Shown: positions 34,337-43,452, counted from the stretch's first letter. The stretch is 64,000 nt of DNA from Kiritimatiellales bacterium (GCA_003246265.1 QKAU01000017.1:54772-118771), one strand, 5' to 3'. The notes: a model not told the origin generated them from the sequence alone. Numbers and translations are program-made.

Positions 34337-35052
34337 CGCGACTGCTTCTTTCCGGTAAAAATGCAAACGGCACCCAGCGTCAGGGGCCGGCATGCGACGT
34401 GGGAGAAGCCGGTGGCAACCATCATGTCGGTCACGTTCTCCGGACGGGGGAAGTCCTCGATCGAATCCATGAGATACCGGTAGGCCGAGCCCCCCCCCAG
34501 CAGCCGCCCGATGAGCGGAACCAGCGGGGCATAGAGGCGATAGCCCAGCCGTACCAGCGGCTTCGACGGGTAGGCGGCCTCCAGGATCGCCAGCATGCCA
34601 CCCGGCTTCAGCACACGGAGCATCTCCTCCAACGCCCTTTGCCGACGCTCGATGTTGCGGAAGCAGAACCCCGTGACAATCCCATCGTAGGTGTCATGCT
34701 CCATGGGCAGGTCGAGCGCGTCGGCCGCGAAAAAATTCACCGCATCGCCGATCCCCTTCCCCGATGCCTTGGCCCGCGCGATCGCCAGCATCTTCTCCGC
34801 CGGGTCGATGCCATCGACCAGCACGTTCGCCGACTGCGCGAGGATTTCGAAGACCAGGTCGCCCGTGCCGGTGCCGATGTCGAGATAGCGGCCGCCCCGG
34901 AACGGCTTGAGGAGCTCGACCGTCCTGCGCCGCCACCCCCGGTCGAGGCCGAGCGAGATAGCGCGGTTGGCGGCATCGTAGTTCCGCGCAATCCGATCGA
35001 ACATCGCGCGGTTCTCCGCGGCCGAAATCAGCGTGTCGCGTTCCCGGCTCAT
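34333..35052 (-). CDS. ubiE: demethylmenaquinone methyltransferase (UbiE/MenG)
   Basis: A 239-residue class I SAM methyltransferase: RNYDAANRAISLGLDRGWRRR at the start, the SAM loop YLDIGTGTGDL, and VTGFCFRNIERRQRALEEMLRVLKPGG, diagnostic of UbiE/MenG. It methylates demethylmenaquinone at the last step of menaquinone synthesis. The start at 35052 overlaps the ubiD stop by four bases; the stop overlaps mqnA in the same way. Confidence 0.92.
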   Translation of the reverse strand: MSRERDTLISAAENRAMFDRIARNYDAANRAISLGLDRGWRRRTVELLKPFRGGRYLDIGTGTGDLVFEILAQSANVLVDGIDPAEKMLAIARAKASGKGIGDAVNFFAADALDLPMEHDTYDGIVTGFCFRNIERRQRALEEMLRVLKPGGMLAILEAAYPSKPLVRLGYRLYAPLVPLIGRLLGGGSAYRYLMDSIEDFPRPENVTDMMVATGFSHVACRPLTLGAVCIFTGKKQSR

Positions 35053-36821
35053 AGGGGGATTCCGTAGCGGCTCCACTTGTCGGCAACGCGCTGCTCGATG
35101 TCCGGATCGAATTCCACGGGCAGGCGGTAGCCTTCCTTCCAGGTGGCGTCGATCAGCAGGGGGAAATGCATCACCAGCTTGTTGCCCTGCAGTTCGCGTC
35201 GTGCCGGATGGATGTCCAGATAGGGGTCGAAGCGGGTAAACCAGCCCCATAGCGCCATCATGTCGTCGCCGATGTCAACGTCCTCCGAGACCACCACATG
35301 CAGGATATACTGCTTGGCACAGGGATGCCCTTCCAGCGACTTCTGGACCTCTTCGCGGTTCCACCCCTTGCCGACCTGCACCATCAGCACCGCTTCGCCG
35401 AACGCCCGCAGCTTGATGATGCCGGGATGCACTTCCGCCGGATTTGGTGGAGGGGGCGGAGCAGGACGCAGCGGAGAGTGTTTGCCGCGGTTGGCCAGCA
35501 GAAGCAGGCGGCTGCCGAAGTTGATGGCCGGACCGGTGAAGTCGAGCGTATCCTGCGCCGTCGGGGCCAGCAGGTGGATGCCGTCGAGCGGATCGAGGTG
35601 CTCCCGCAGTGCGCGGCTCACGGCGAGGAAGTCGCGGCAGTCGACATCGTCGTCCACCACCATCAGCACCTTGGTCAGCGACAGTTGCCCTTCGCCCAGC
35701 ACCCCGAAGGCGTGCTTGAGCGATTCCCTGCCGTAGCGCTGCTTCACCGACATCGCCGCCAGCGGATGGAAGCCGGATTCCGCGTAGGACCAGAGATCGG
35801 TGATCGCATGCTTCATCATCCTGAGGAACGGCACGCACATCTCCTGCAGGGCATTGCCGATGTAGAAATCCTCCTGCGGCGGCTTGCCGACCACCGTGGC
35901 CGGATAGATCGCGTCCTTGCGCGACAACACGCGATCGACCCGGAAAACGGGGAAGTCGGCCGAGTGGGAATAGTGGCCGAGGTGGTCGCCGAACGGCCCT
36001 TCGCGCCGCAGGTCGCCGGCGGTTACGCTACCCTCGATCAGGAATTCGACCCGGGAGGCAATCCGGTGCCCCGTCGTCTTGCGGTGCAGCACCTCCAGCG
36101 GGCGGCCGAGGATCAGGGCGGCGAAAAGCCGTTCGTCGACCCCCTCTGGCAGCGGCGTGATGGCGGCCAGGGTCAGGGCGGGCGGACCGCCGAGCGCCAC
36201 GCTGATGGGCAGCGGCCTGCCCAGCGCCGCCGCCTGCTTGAAATGGAACCCGCCGCCTTTCTCGATCTGCCAATGCATGCCGGTCGAGGCATCGTCGTAG
36301 CGCTGCAGGCGGTACATGCCGAGGTTGCCGCCACCCGTGACGGGATCGGCGGTATGGACGAGCGGCAGCGTAAAGAACGGCCCGCCGTCGAGCGGCCAGC
36401 ACGTGAGCACGGGGAGCTGCGTCAGGTTGGGCGGCTCGTGGCAGGTTTCCAGCACCGGGCCGGAGCGGACGGTCTTCATCCGCATCCCGGCCACCTTGCG
36501 CAGGGTGGCGCGCCGGCCCCAGAGCTTGGCGGGGGTGGGCGGCATGAGTTCGTCCTTCAGGCCAGCCAGCTCCTCGCCGATCCCGCGCGGATCGCGCCCG
36601 AAGACCATCGCCACGCGCTCCGGCGTGCCGTAGAGGTTGCTTGCCAGCCGATAGGACGAACCCTTCACGTTCTCGAACAGGAGTGCGGGCCCCTGCGCGG
36701 CGAGCACCCTGTGCTGGATGATGGTGATCTCCTGGTCGGAATCGACCTCCTCCCTTACGCGGACCAGATCGCCCCGCGCCTCCAGCGCCGCAATGAATTC
36801 GCGCAGGTCGCGGTAGCTCAT
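35049..36821 (-). CDS. ubiD: UbiD-family decarboxylase for menaquinone synthesis
   Basis: A 590-residue UbiD-type prenyl-FMN-dependent decarboxylase. It starts MSYRDLREFIAALEARGDLV, carries TCWPLDGGPFFTLPLVHT and NLGMYRLQ of the flavin/metal site, and REGPFGDHLGHYS with the Glu/Arg catalytic region. In the futalosine pathway this enzyme removes the carboxylate after prenylation of dihydroxynaphthoate. It needs prenyl-FMN made by the UbiX encoded just before it. The gene is longer than typical UbiD (about 490 residues) owing to C-terminal extension. It overlaps both neighbours by four bases. Confidence 0.9.
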   Translation of the reverse strand: MSYRDLREFIAALEARGDLVRVREEVDSDQEITIIQHRVLAAQGPALLFENVKGSSYRLASNLYGTPERVAMVFGRDPRGIGEELAGLKDELMPPTPAKLWGRRATLRKVAGMRMKTVRSGPVLETCHEPPNLTQLPVLTCWPLDGGPFFTLPLVHTADPVTGGGNLGMYRLQRYDDASTGMHWQIEKGGGFHFKQAAALGRPLPISVALGGPPALTLAAITPLPEGVDERLFAALILGRPLEVLHRKTTGHRIASRVEFLIEGSVTAGDLRREGPFGDHLGHYSHSADFPVFRVDRVLSRKDAIYPATVVGKPPQEDFYIGNALQEMCVPFLRMMKHAITDLWSYAESGFHPLAAMSVKQRYGRESLKHAFGVLGEGQLSLTKVLMVVDDDVDCRDFLAVSRALREHLDPLDGIHLLAPTAQDTLDFTGPAINFGSRLLLLANRGKHSPLRPAPPPPPNPAEVHPGIIKLRAFGEAVLMVQVGKGWNREEVQKSLEGHPCAKQYILHVVVSEDVDIGDDMMALWGWFTRFDPYLDIHPARRELQGNKLVMHFPLLIDATWKEGYRLPVEFDPDIEQRVADKWSRYGIPL

Positions 36822-37378
36822 CGGATATCCTCCCAGGTCCTGGGCGCGGCCTGGCCGAACAGGGAGAGGACATGGTCGACGTAGTAGCCGAGCATCTCCC
36901 GGATGGAGACCGTGTCGGGATCGCGCCCCTTGGCCATGTAGTACGGCGGCGACATCGGCATGATGGTGCCCCCCGCCGCGGCGATGTTCGCCGCATTCCG
37001 CGCATTGAGCAGCGTCCATGGCGCCTCGCGGATGCAGAGGACCACCCTGCGGCCCTCCTTGAGCTGGCAGTGCGCCGCGCGCGTCACCAGCGAGTCGGCG
37101 ATGCCGGACGCGATCTTGCCCAGCGTATTCGCCGAACAGGGCATGACCACCATGCCGACCGTGGGCACGGAACCCGAGGCGATGGTCGCGGTGAGGTCGG
37201 CATCCTTCCACACCTCCGCCGCAAGGGCTTCGAGCTCGGCGAACGGCCCGGCCTCCTGCTCGTAGACCACGCGCCCCATCTTGCTGGCCACGAGCGTCAC
37301 GGGCCACTGCGACTTCTCCAGCAGCAGCTTCGTCGCCAGCGCGCCCGATGCGCCCGTCATTCCAACTACCAGCTTCAT
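36818..37378 (-). CDS. ubiX: flavin prenyltransferase UbiX
   Basis: A 186-residue UbiX: flavin loop VGMTGASGALATKLLLE, the MPCSANTLGKIASGIADSLVTRAA segment and VLCIREAPWTLLN with the phosphate-binding region. UbiX attaches a dimethylallyl group to reduced FMN to create the UbiD cofactor. Placed between the fused MqnB-prenyltransferase gene and ubiD with 4-base overlaps on both sides. Confidence 0.92.
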   Translation of the reverse strand: MKLVVGMTGASGALATKLLLEKSQWPVTLVASKMGRVVYEQEAGPFAELEALAAEVWKDADLTATIASGSVPTVGMVVMPCSANTLGKIASGIADSLVTRAAHCQLKEGRRVVLCIREAPWTLLNARNAANIAAAGGTIMPMSPPYYMAKGRDPDTVSIREMLGYYVDHVLSLFGQAAPRTWEDIR

Positions 37379-38769
37379 GCGCCTGCTCCCAGTAGGACCA
37401 CCAATGCGCCGGCAATGCCCGCGATGGCGGAGATCGGGAAGAACCTAGCCGGTATGGGGATGCTTGGCAAGTAGGCGGCGCCGAATGCGCCGGCAGAAAC
37501 CAGCAGCGCGGCGAAGGCGAGGCGGCCCCCGATCGACATCCATACCATGACCAGCGCGGCGAAGGCCGCCAGGTGCGTTGCCGCCGCCACCAGCTGCGCG
37601 CGACCGGCCCCCAGCGCCGCCGGGATGCTGCGCACGCCGTGCGCGCGGTCGAACTCGATGTCCAGCAGCGCATAGATGATGTCGAAGCCGCTCATCCAGC
37701 CGAAGGTGAAGAGCGCCAGCAGGAGCACCTCGGGGCTGAATTCCAGGGTGCCCGCAACGGCCACGTAGGCCCCCAGCGGCGCGAGCGCGAGGCAGAGGCC
37801 GATGCCATAATGGCAGAGCGGAGTGAACCGCTTCAGCAGAGAGTAGAGCGAGAGCGGAACCAGCGGGACCAGCGAGAGCCTCATCACTGTATTCCCCAGC
37901 AGGGCGCATCCCGCGAAGTAGCAGGCGATCCCCAGCAGGGCCACCGCATAGCCCTGTGCCATCGAAAGCGTGCCCGCGGGCAGTTCGCGGTTCTTCGTGC
38001 GCGGGTTCCGGGCATCGATCCCCTTGTCGAGGATGCGGTTCACCGCCATGCCGAAGGTGCGCGCCCCCAGGCCGACCAGGGCGATCAACAGCAGTTTCGA
38101 GATCGGCGGCATGCCCCCCGCCCCGAGCCACGCCCCGGCAAAGAGCAGCGGCAGGCTGAACACGGTGTGCTCGACCTTGGTGAAGGAGTGGAGCCGACTC
38201 CACAGTCCCGGCTCCCTGGACGGAGCCTCCTGCTTCGACAGCGACGCCACGATTCCGCGCACGGCCAGCGCCACGGTCCGCGATACCGGATCGATATGCG
38301 TGCGGATATCCTCCTTGCCGCTGGCATCGCCGAAGTCGGTCACCCCCTTGACGAGGATGCAGGGCACCCCCTGCTCCTCGCAGACCCGGGCGACGGCATA
38401 CCCCTCCATGTCGACCAGCTCCCCGTACTTGGAAAGCGCCCGTTTCCGATCGGGCTCGAACACCGGTTCATCGACCGTCACCAGCTTCTTGAGCCCGATG
38501 CCGATGCCGACGTTGACCGCCGCCTTCAGGTGTTCGTGGCATACCATCGATACGCGGTAGACCGCCCCGCGCTCCAGGCGATTGTTCAATGCACCGCACA
38601 CCCCGGCATTGATGATGGTGACGCAGCCGTCCACCTTGACAAGCTGTTCGGTCGCGGTCCGCGCGGCAGCCATGCCCATCCCGCACACCGCAACCCGCAC
38701 CCCCTCCGGCACGCCGCCCTCGAGAAACGGGCCCGCTTCCATCTCCGTTGCAAAGACGATACCGATCAT
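37375..38769 (-). CDS. mqnB: fused futalosine hydrolase and UbiA-type prenyltransferase
   Basis: A 464-residue two-domain protein. Residues 1-185 are a nucleosidase of the PNP/MTAN fold: INAGVCGALN, LVDMEGYAVARVC with the ribose-binding Glu, and VKGVTDFGD with the catalytic Asp; this matches MqnB, which splits futalosine or its deoxy form. Residues 195-464 are a multi-helix UbiA prenyltransferase with NRILDKGIDARNPRTKNREL as motif one and DIIYALLDIEFDRAHGVRS as motif two, matching the MqnP role of prenylating the dihydroxynaphthoate. One chain thus joins an early soluble and a late membrane step. No stop or frameshift separates the parts. Overlaps mqnD and ubiX by four bases each. Confidence 0.88.
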   Translation of the reverse strand: MIGIVFATEMEAGPFLEGGVPEGVRVAVCGMGMAAARTATEQLVKVDGCVTIINAGVCGALNNRLERGAVYRVSMVCHEHLKAAVNVGIGIGLKKLVTVDEPVFEPDRKRALSKYGELVDMEGYAVARVCEEQGVPCILVKGVTDFGDASGKEDIRTHIDPVSRTVALAVRGIVASLSKQEAPSREPGLWSRLHSFTKVEHTVFSLPLLFAGAWLGAGGMPPISKLLLIALVGLGARTFGMAVNRILDKGIDARNPRTKNRELPAGTLSMAQGYAVALLGIACYFAGCALLGNTVMRLSLVPLVPLSLYSLLKRFTPLCHYGIGLCLALAPLGAYVAVAGTLEFSPEVLLLALFTFGWMSGFDIIYALLDIEFDRAHGVRSIPAALGAGRAQLVAAATHLAAFAALVMVWMSIGGRLAFAALLVSAGAFGAAYLPSIPIPARFFPISAIAGIAGALVVLLGAGA

Positions 38770-39557
38770 TGGATGATCCCCGCCTGGCGGGCCATGCGTT
38801 GCAAAACGTCGATCGCCGCGCGGCCGTCGTCGCCGAGATCGAGCGTGTACGGATTCACGTAGGTCTTGATATGTTGGCGGATCACCTCGTCGTCGAGTTC
38901 CTGCGCATGGGCCTTGACGTATTCCGCCACAGAAGCCGGATTATCGAAGGCGGACTCGATCGACCGCCTGAGCCGTCGTCCAATCTCCGCGATCCTTTCC
39001 GGCCCGAGCGACTTCCGCGCGGCAATGCAGCCCAGCGGAATCGGCTTGCCCGTGGTCGATTCCCACCACGCCCCTAGATCCTGGACGCACTCGAAGCCGC
39101 GATCCTCGTAGACGAAGCGACCCTCGTGGATGATGACCCCGGCATCTGCCGTGCCGGCGGCGACCGCATCCATGATCCGGTTGAAGGGCATGAAGACGCG
39201 GGTCTGGATATCCGGCTTCCACAGGCGCAAAAGAAGGTGGGCGGTCGTGAATTCACCAGGTACGGCCACGGTGCAACCGGGAAAGTCGGGGCTGGTATTC
39301 CGTTGTACGATGACCATCGGCCCGCAGCCCCGCCCCAGGGCTGCGCCGACCGGGAGCAGCTCGTAGCGCTCCCGCACTTGCAGCCACGCCGCGAAGGAGA
39401 GCTTGGTGACGTCGAAACGCTCCTCGAAGGCCCACCGGTTCAAGGTCTCGACATCGTGCAGGTGCGCTTCGATGCCCGGCTCGCGGACGAGGTGGCCGAA
39501 GATGAACGTATCGTTCGGGCAGGTGGAAAAAGCTAGGGAAAACGGGGTTGTCGACAT
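38766..39557 (-). CDS. mqnD: 1,4-dihydroxy-6-naphthoate synthase MqnD
   Basis: A 263-residue protein of the MqnA/MqnD fold. It has the MqnD signature FSTCPNDTFIF at the start and DVTKLSFAAWLQV, GRGCGPMVIV in the middle. MqnD converts cyclic dehypoxanthinyl futalosine to dihydroxynaphthoate. It is the first gene of the operon and is divergent from sulfite reductase, with 128 bases between. MqnC and MqnE, the radical SAM steps, are not in this window. Confidence 0.9.
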   Translation of the reverse strand: MSTTPFSLAFSTCPNDTFIFGHLVREPGIEAHLHDVETLNRWAFEERFDVTKLSFAAWLQVRERYELLPVGAALGRGCGPMVIVQRNTSPDFPGCTVAVPGEFTTAHLLLRLWKPDIQTRVFMPFNRIMDAVAAGTADAGVIIHEGRFVYEDRGFECVQDLGAWWESTTGKPIPLGCIAARKSLGPERIAEIGRRLRRSIESAFDNPASVAEYVKAHAQELDDEVIRQHIKTYVNPYTLDLGDDGRAAIDVLQRMARQAGIIQ

Positions 39558-39579
39558 ATTCCTACTAATGCATAGGTAT
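39558..39579. promoter_or_regulatory. imperfect palindrome between mqnD and sulfite reductase
   Basis: A 22-base dyad, ATTCCTACTAATGCATAGGTAT, with the form ATnCCTA-N3-AT-N3-TAGGnAT. It abuts the mqnD start. Size and CCTA/TAGG halves resemble targets of Rrf2-family regulators such as IscR/CymR, which control sulfur genes; binding is not shown. Confidence 0.4.
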
Positions 39580-39619
39580 TTAAATCGTGTAAATCACGTA
39601 CCGTTTAGTAAATTAATGA

Positions 39620-39647
39620 TTGAATCGATCACAATTTCAGCTATTGT
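39620..39647 (+). promoter_or_regulatory. candidate sigma-70 promoter for sulfate assimilation
   Basis: TTGAAT at 39620-39625 and TATTGT at 39642-39647 with 16 bases between, in the only markedly AT-rich stretch nearby. Transcription would begin near 39654, about 32 bases before the sulfite reductase ATG. Confidence 0.4.
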
Positions 39648-39685
39648 TGCTCGAATCAATTTCAAACCGCATAAGAGATCCGATA

Positions 39686-41272
39686 ATGAAAGCACAACCC
39701 GACCTGACGCAAGTTGAAAAGGACAAGCTGGAAATCGATCCCGACTTCGATTTCCGCGAAATCGCCCGGCGCCCGTTCGAGGCCATCACCCCCAATGAGC
39801 TGGCCATGTTCAAGTGGAGCGGCGTCTACCACCAGCTGCAGCCGAGCTTCTTCATGATCCGCGTCGTGACGCCGGGCGGGCGGATGACCACCCGGCAGTT
39901 CAACCGGGCCGTCGACCTTGCGGAGAAATACGCCCAGAACGAGCTCTGCATCACCACCCGCCAGACGCTGCAGTTCCACTGGATCCGCAAGGAGGACATC
40001 TACAAGATCATCGAAGGCATGGCCGAGGTCGGCATCACCACCAAGAACGGCTGCGGCGATGTGCCGCGCAACATCATCGGCGACTCCCTGGCCGGGGCCG
40101 GTCCCGTCCAGGTGGGCGATTCGCTGAAGCTGATCCGCATGATGGCCGACGACGACGAGATCCAGAACCAGCGCAACCTGCCGCGCAAGCACAAGATCAG
40201 CGTAGCTTCCAGCAACGATGCCTTTGCCCAGACCCTGATGAACTGCCAGGGATGGGTGCCGGTCGAGCGCGACGGCGTGGTCGGCTGGAAGTTCCACGCC
40301 GGCGGCGGGCTGGGCGCCCGCCCCTACCTGGCCAAGGTCGTTTTCGACTGGGTCCCCGAGGAGCTGGTGCTCGACGTCACCCGCGCCGCGGTCGAGGCGT
40401 TCCGCCGCCACGGGAACCGCCGGCAGCGCGCCCACGCCCGTCTCAAGGTCGTGGTCGACACCATGGGCGCCAGGAAGTTCGGCGAGCTGCTCATCGATAT
40501 CATGAAGGAGAAGGGGATCGAAGGCCTCGACCGGATCGAGTTCGCTCAAAGCGATGTGCCGACGATCGGCCGCATGTACCTCAACGGGCAGGAGGTCGTG
40601 CCCCAACGCCAGCCCGGCAGGAGCATCGTCCGCATCATGATCCCGCGCTCGGAACTCAAGACCGCCGATTCGCGCACGATCGCGAACCTGGCCGACGAGC
40701 TGGGCGGCGGCGTGATCATGTTCACCAACCGGCAGAACATCGAACTGCACGACGTGCCGGAGGGCAACGTCGAAGCGATGCTTGGCGCGCTGCACCAGGC
40801 CGGGTTCCGCACCGACGGGCACGAGCACCTGCCGGACATCGTCGCCTGCGTGGGCACCACGATGTGCAAGATGGCGGTTTCCGATTCCCCGGACGCCTAC
40901 CGCCGCCTCTACGATGCGCTGGCGCACGACGAGGTGTACTGGAAATCGGTCGGCACGCTGCGGATCAACATCACCGGCTGCCCCAACAACTGCGGGCAGG
41001 CATGGGTCTCGGATATCGGACTGCGTGGCACCCGCACCCGCAACCCGGAAGGCGGGAGTACCGAAGGCTACAGCATCTTCGTCGGCGGAAAGCTCAGCGA
41101 AGCCGGCAAGATCGCCGAATACCTCTGCGACGTGCCCAACGACGAAGTCGTACCCGCCGTGAAGAAGGTGCTCGACACCTACCTCGCCCACCGCGAATCC
41201 CAGGCGGAGCGGTTCGTCGATTTCTGCGAACGCATCGGGGTCGCGAAATTCCAGCAACTGGTAAGCAAGTAG
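39686..41272 (+). CDS. ferredoxin-type assimilatory sulfite/nitrite reductase
   Basis: A 528-residue siroheme-[4Fe-4S] reductase with two nitrite/sulfite reductase repeats. The ligands are visible as ACVGTTMC (C-x5-C) and TGCPNNCGQ, about 75 residues later. The ITTRQTLQFHWI segment forms the substrate and ferredoxin side. Neighbouring APS reductase favours sulfite over nitrite as substrate. The start at 39686 (MKAQPD) has a weak AGAG site; an earlier ATG at 39620 falls in the promoter. Nine bases separate it from the flavoprotein gene, likely its electron donor. Confidence 0.9.
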   Translation: MKAQPDLTQVEKDKLEIDPDFDFREIARRPFEAITPNELAMFKWSGVYHQLQPSFFMIRVVTPGGRMTTRQFNRAVDLAEKYAQNELCITTRQTLQFHWIRKEDIYKIIEGMAEVGITTKNGCGDVPRNIIGDSLAGAGPVQVGDSLKLIRMMADDDEIQNQRNLPRKHKISVASSNDAFAQTLMNCQGWVPVERDGVVGWKFHAGGGLGARPYLAKVVFDWVPEELVLDVTRAAVEAFRRHGNRRQRAHARLKVVVDTMGARKFGELLIDIMKEKGIEGLDRIEFAQSDVPTIGRMYLNGQEVVPQRQPGRSIVRIMIPRSELKTADSRTIANLADELGGGVIMFTNRQNIELHDVPEGNVEAMLGALHQAGFRTDGHEHLPDIVACVGTTMCKMAVSDSPDAYRRLYDALAHDEVYWKSVGTLRINITGCPNNCGQAWVSDIGLRGTRTRNPEGGSTEGYSIFVGGKLSEAGKIAEYLCDVPNDEVVPAVKKVLDTYLAHRESQAERFVDFCERIGVAKFQQLVSK

Positions 41273-41281
41273 GGATTTTCC

Positions 41282-43435
41282 ATGGAACAGCTACTCAAGG
41301 AAGCCGAAGCGCTGATCGATGCCGGGCAATGCAACGAGGCGGTCGAACTGCTCTGCCGCCAGGGGCCGCCGGAAGATACGCGGATCTGCGAGCTGATCGC
41401 CCTGGCCCACCATCGGAAGGACCTGGCCCGCGGCGACGTCTTCTCCGCGGTGGTCTTCGCCTCCCGCGCGCTTGCCCAGGGCAGCGCCAACCCCCTGATG
41501 AAGGAGATCATCGAGACGGCCCGGCGCCATGACCAAACGTTGGCCGGCCCCCTCGACCCCCAGGACTACGCCATGGGCGGCTGGTACGAACAGCGCCCTG
41601 CCGCGGCATCCCCCTATTCTTCCTGCGCCCTCTCCAAGCTCAAGGGCAAGGCCGATGCACCGAAGGACTTCGACTGGCTCGACAGGAACATCCCTTGCCA
41701 GAAGGCCTGCCCCGCCTCGACCGATATCCCGGGCTACCTCCAGGCCATCTACGAAGGACGCCATGCCGACGCCTACCTGATCAACCTAAGGGACAACATC
41801 TTCCCCGCCGTCCTCGGCCGCGTCTGCGCCCGGCCGTGCGAATCGGAGTGCCGCCACGGGTGGGACGGCCTCGGCGATCCCGTGGCCATCTGCTTTTCCA
41901 AGCGCTCCGCCGCCGATTTCAAGCCACAGGATTCCGTGGTGCTCGACAAATGGTTCCCCTCTTCCGGGAAGCGCGTTGCCGTTGTCGGTTCCGGTGTGGC
42001 CGGCCTCGCCGCGGCACGGCAGCTTGCGCTGCTGGGGCACGCCGTCACGGTCTATGAAAAGCACGGATCGCCTGGCGGCATGATGAACCAGGGGATTCCG
42101 GTGTTCCGGCTTCCGCGCGATATCATCGCCCGGGAGATCGGGCAGGTTGCCGCGCTGGGCGTCGAGATCGTCTGCAATACGGCGATCGGCAGGGATCTTC
42201 CGCTCACCCGTCTCCTGGCGGAGAACGATGCCGTCGTCATGGCGGCCGGGACCCTGCGTCCCAACCTGCTCGACCTGCCAGGCCATGAGCTCGAGGGCAT
42301 CCGCCATGGACTTGACTTCCTGCTGGAGGTGAATGAAACCGGATCGACGGAGGTCGGCGAGCGCGTGGTGGTGATCGGCGGCGGCTTTACGGCCATGGAC
42401 TGCGCGCGCACCGCGCGGCGGCTTGGCGCAACGACCGTGCAGATCGAAGAGGAGCGGGCCGACAAGGTGGCCGCCGGCTCCATCCTGAGGATCCCCAAGG
42501 GCAATGTCGGGGTCTGGTACCGCCGCTCCGTCGACGAGATGCTGGTGACCCCAGGGGAACTCGAGGAGCTGGAACACGAGCATATCCCGCTGGAAACGAT
42601 GGTGACCCCCAAGGCCTACGTCGGTGAAAACGGGCGGGTCAAGGCCATCCGCTTCATCCGCACGGAGCTCGGCGAACCCGACGCCAGCGGACGACGCCGC
42701 CCGGTCGAGATCAAGGGAAGCGAGTTCGAGCTTCCGGTCGACACCGTTCTGCTGGCCACCGGCCAGTTCCCCGACACGGCGTGGATCGACGAGGCGATCC
42801 GGGCCGAGCTGGCCGGGGAGGATGGCTGGCTCAAGAGCGGAAGCGCCTATGCGACCGCGCGGGAGAAGCTGTTCGCGGCCGGCGATTTCGCCACCGGCGC
42901 GAGTTCGCTCATCCAGGCGATCGGACATGCCAAGCAGTGCGTGCGGGAGGTCGACCGCTTCCTGACCGGCGAGGTGCGGCTGAAGGACTACGCCCGGATC
43001 GAGGATGTCACTGAATCGGGCCGCATCCGCGAAATGGACCAGGTGCCGCTCCAGCCGATGCCGACCATCGGCCTCGAACGGCGCGACCTGCCGACGGAAG
43101 TGGAGTTGGGCTTCCCCGAAGAGACCTCCGTCGATGAAGCGCAACGCTGCTACCAATGCCACTACAAATACGAGATCGACTCCGACAAGTGCATCTACTG
43201 CGACTGGTGCATCAAGGCCAAGCCGCGGCCGGAATGCATTCTCAAGGTGAAGACGCTCCGGCACGACGCCGAGGGGCGCATCGTGGGATGGGAGATCGCC
43301 GAACGGGCCGACGATGTCAACATGATCTGGATCAACCAGGAGGATTGCATCCGATGCGGCGCCTGCGTCGCCGCCTGCCCCGTGGACGCCATCAGCATCC
43401 AGAAGGTGTCGCTGGTCACGGAACCGGTCGCCTAG
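41282..43435 (+). CDS. GltD-like flavoprotein with helical N-terminus and C-terminal ferredoxin domain
   Basis: A 717-residue multidomain protein. About 1-110 is helical with a TPR-like look (AEALIDAGQCNEAVELLC). About 130-240 is the GltD-type Fe-S domain (CQKACPASTDIPGYL, CARPCESEC). About 240-590 is an FAD/NAD(P) oxidoreductase with VAVVGSGVAGLAAARQ, VVVIGGGFTAMDCAR and LFAAGDFATGASS. The C-terminus has CIYCDWC and CIRCGACVAACP, two [4Fe-4S] sites. The assembly should pass electrons from NAD(P)H to ferredoxin-like centres. Between sulfite reductase and APS reductase it most likely supplies sulfite reductase. Confidence 0.8.
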   Translation: MEQLLKEAEALIDAGQCNEAVELLCRQGPPEDTRICELIALAHHRKDLARGDVFSAVVFASRALAQGSANPLMKEIIETARRHDQTLAGPLDPQDYAMGGWYEQRPAAASPYSSCALSKLKGKADAPKDFDWLDRNIPCQKACPASTDIPGYLQAIYEGRHADAYLINLRDNIFPAVLGRVCARPCESECRHGWDGLGDPVAICFSKRSAADFKPQDSVVLDKWFPSSGKRVAVVGSGVAGLAAARQLALLGHAVTVYEKHGSPGGMMNQGIPVFRLPRDIIAREIGQVAALGVEIVCNTAIGRDLPLTRLLAENDAVVMAAGTLRPNLLDLPGHELEGIRHGLDFLLEVNETGSTEVGERVVVIGGGFTAMDCARTARRLGATTVQIEEERADKVAAGSILRIPKGNVGVWYRRSVDEMLVTPGELEELEHEHIPLETMVTPKAYVGENGRVKAIRFIRTELGEPDASGRRRPVEIKGSEFELPVDTVLLATGQFPDTAWIDEAIRAELAGEDGWLKSGSAYATAREKLFAAGDFATGASSLIQAIGHAKQCVREVDRFLTGEVRLKDYARIEDVTESGRIREMDQVPLQPMPTIGLERRDLPTEVELGFPEETSVDEAQRCYQCHYKYEIDSDKCIYCDWCIKAKPRPECILKVKTLRHDAEGRIVGWEIAERADDVNMIWINQEDCIRCGACVAACPVDAISIQKVSLVTEPVA

Positions 43436-43452
43436 GCGACGAAGGATTGAAC

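Noticed and set aside
35049..37673. A long open frame of 874 codons spanning ubiD and beyond
   Set aside because: The part beyond 36821 lies opposite or out of frame to ubiX and the mqnB fusion, which have clear family motifs; ubiD proper begins at 36821.
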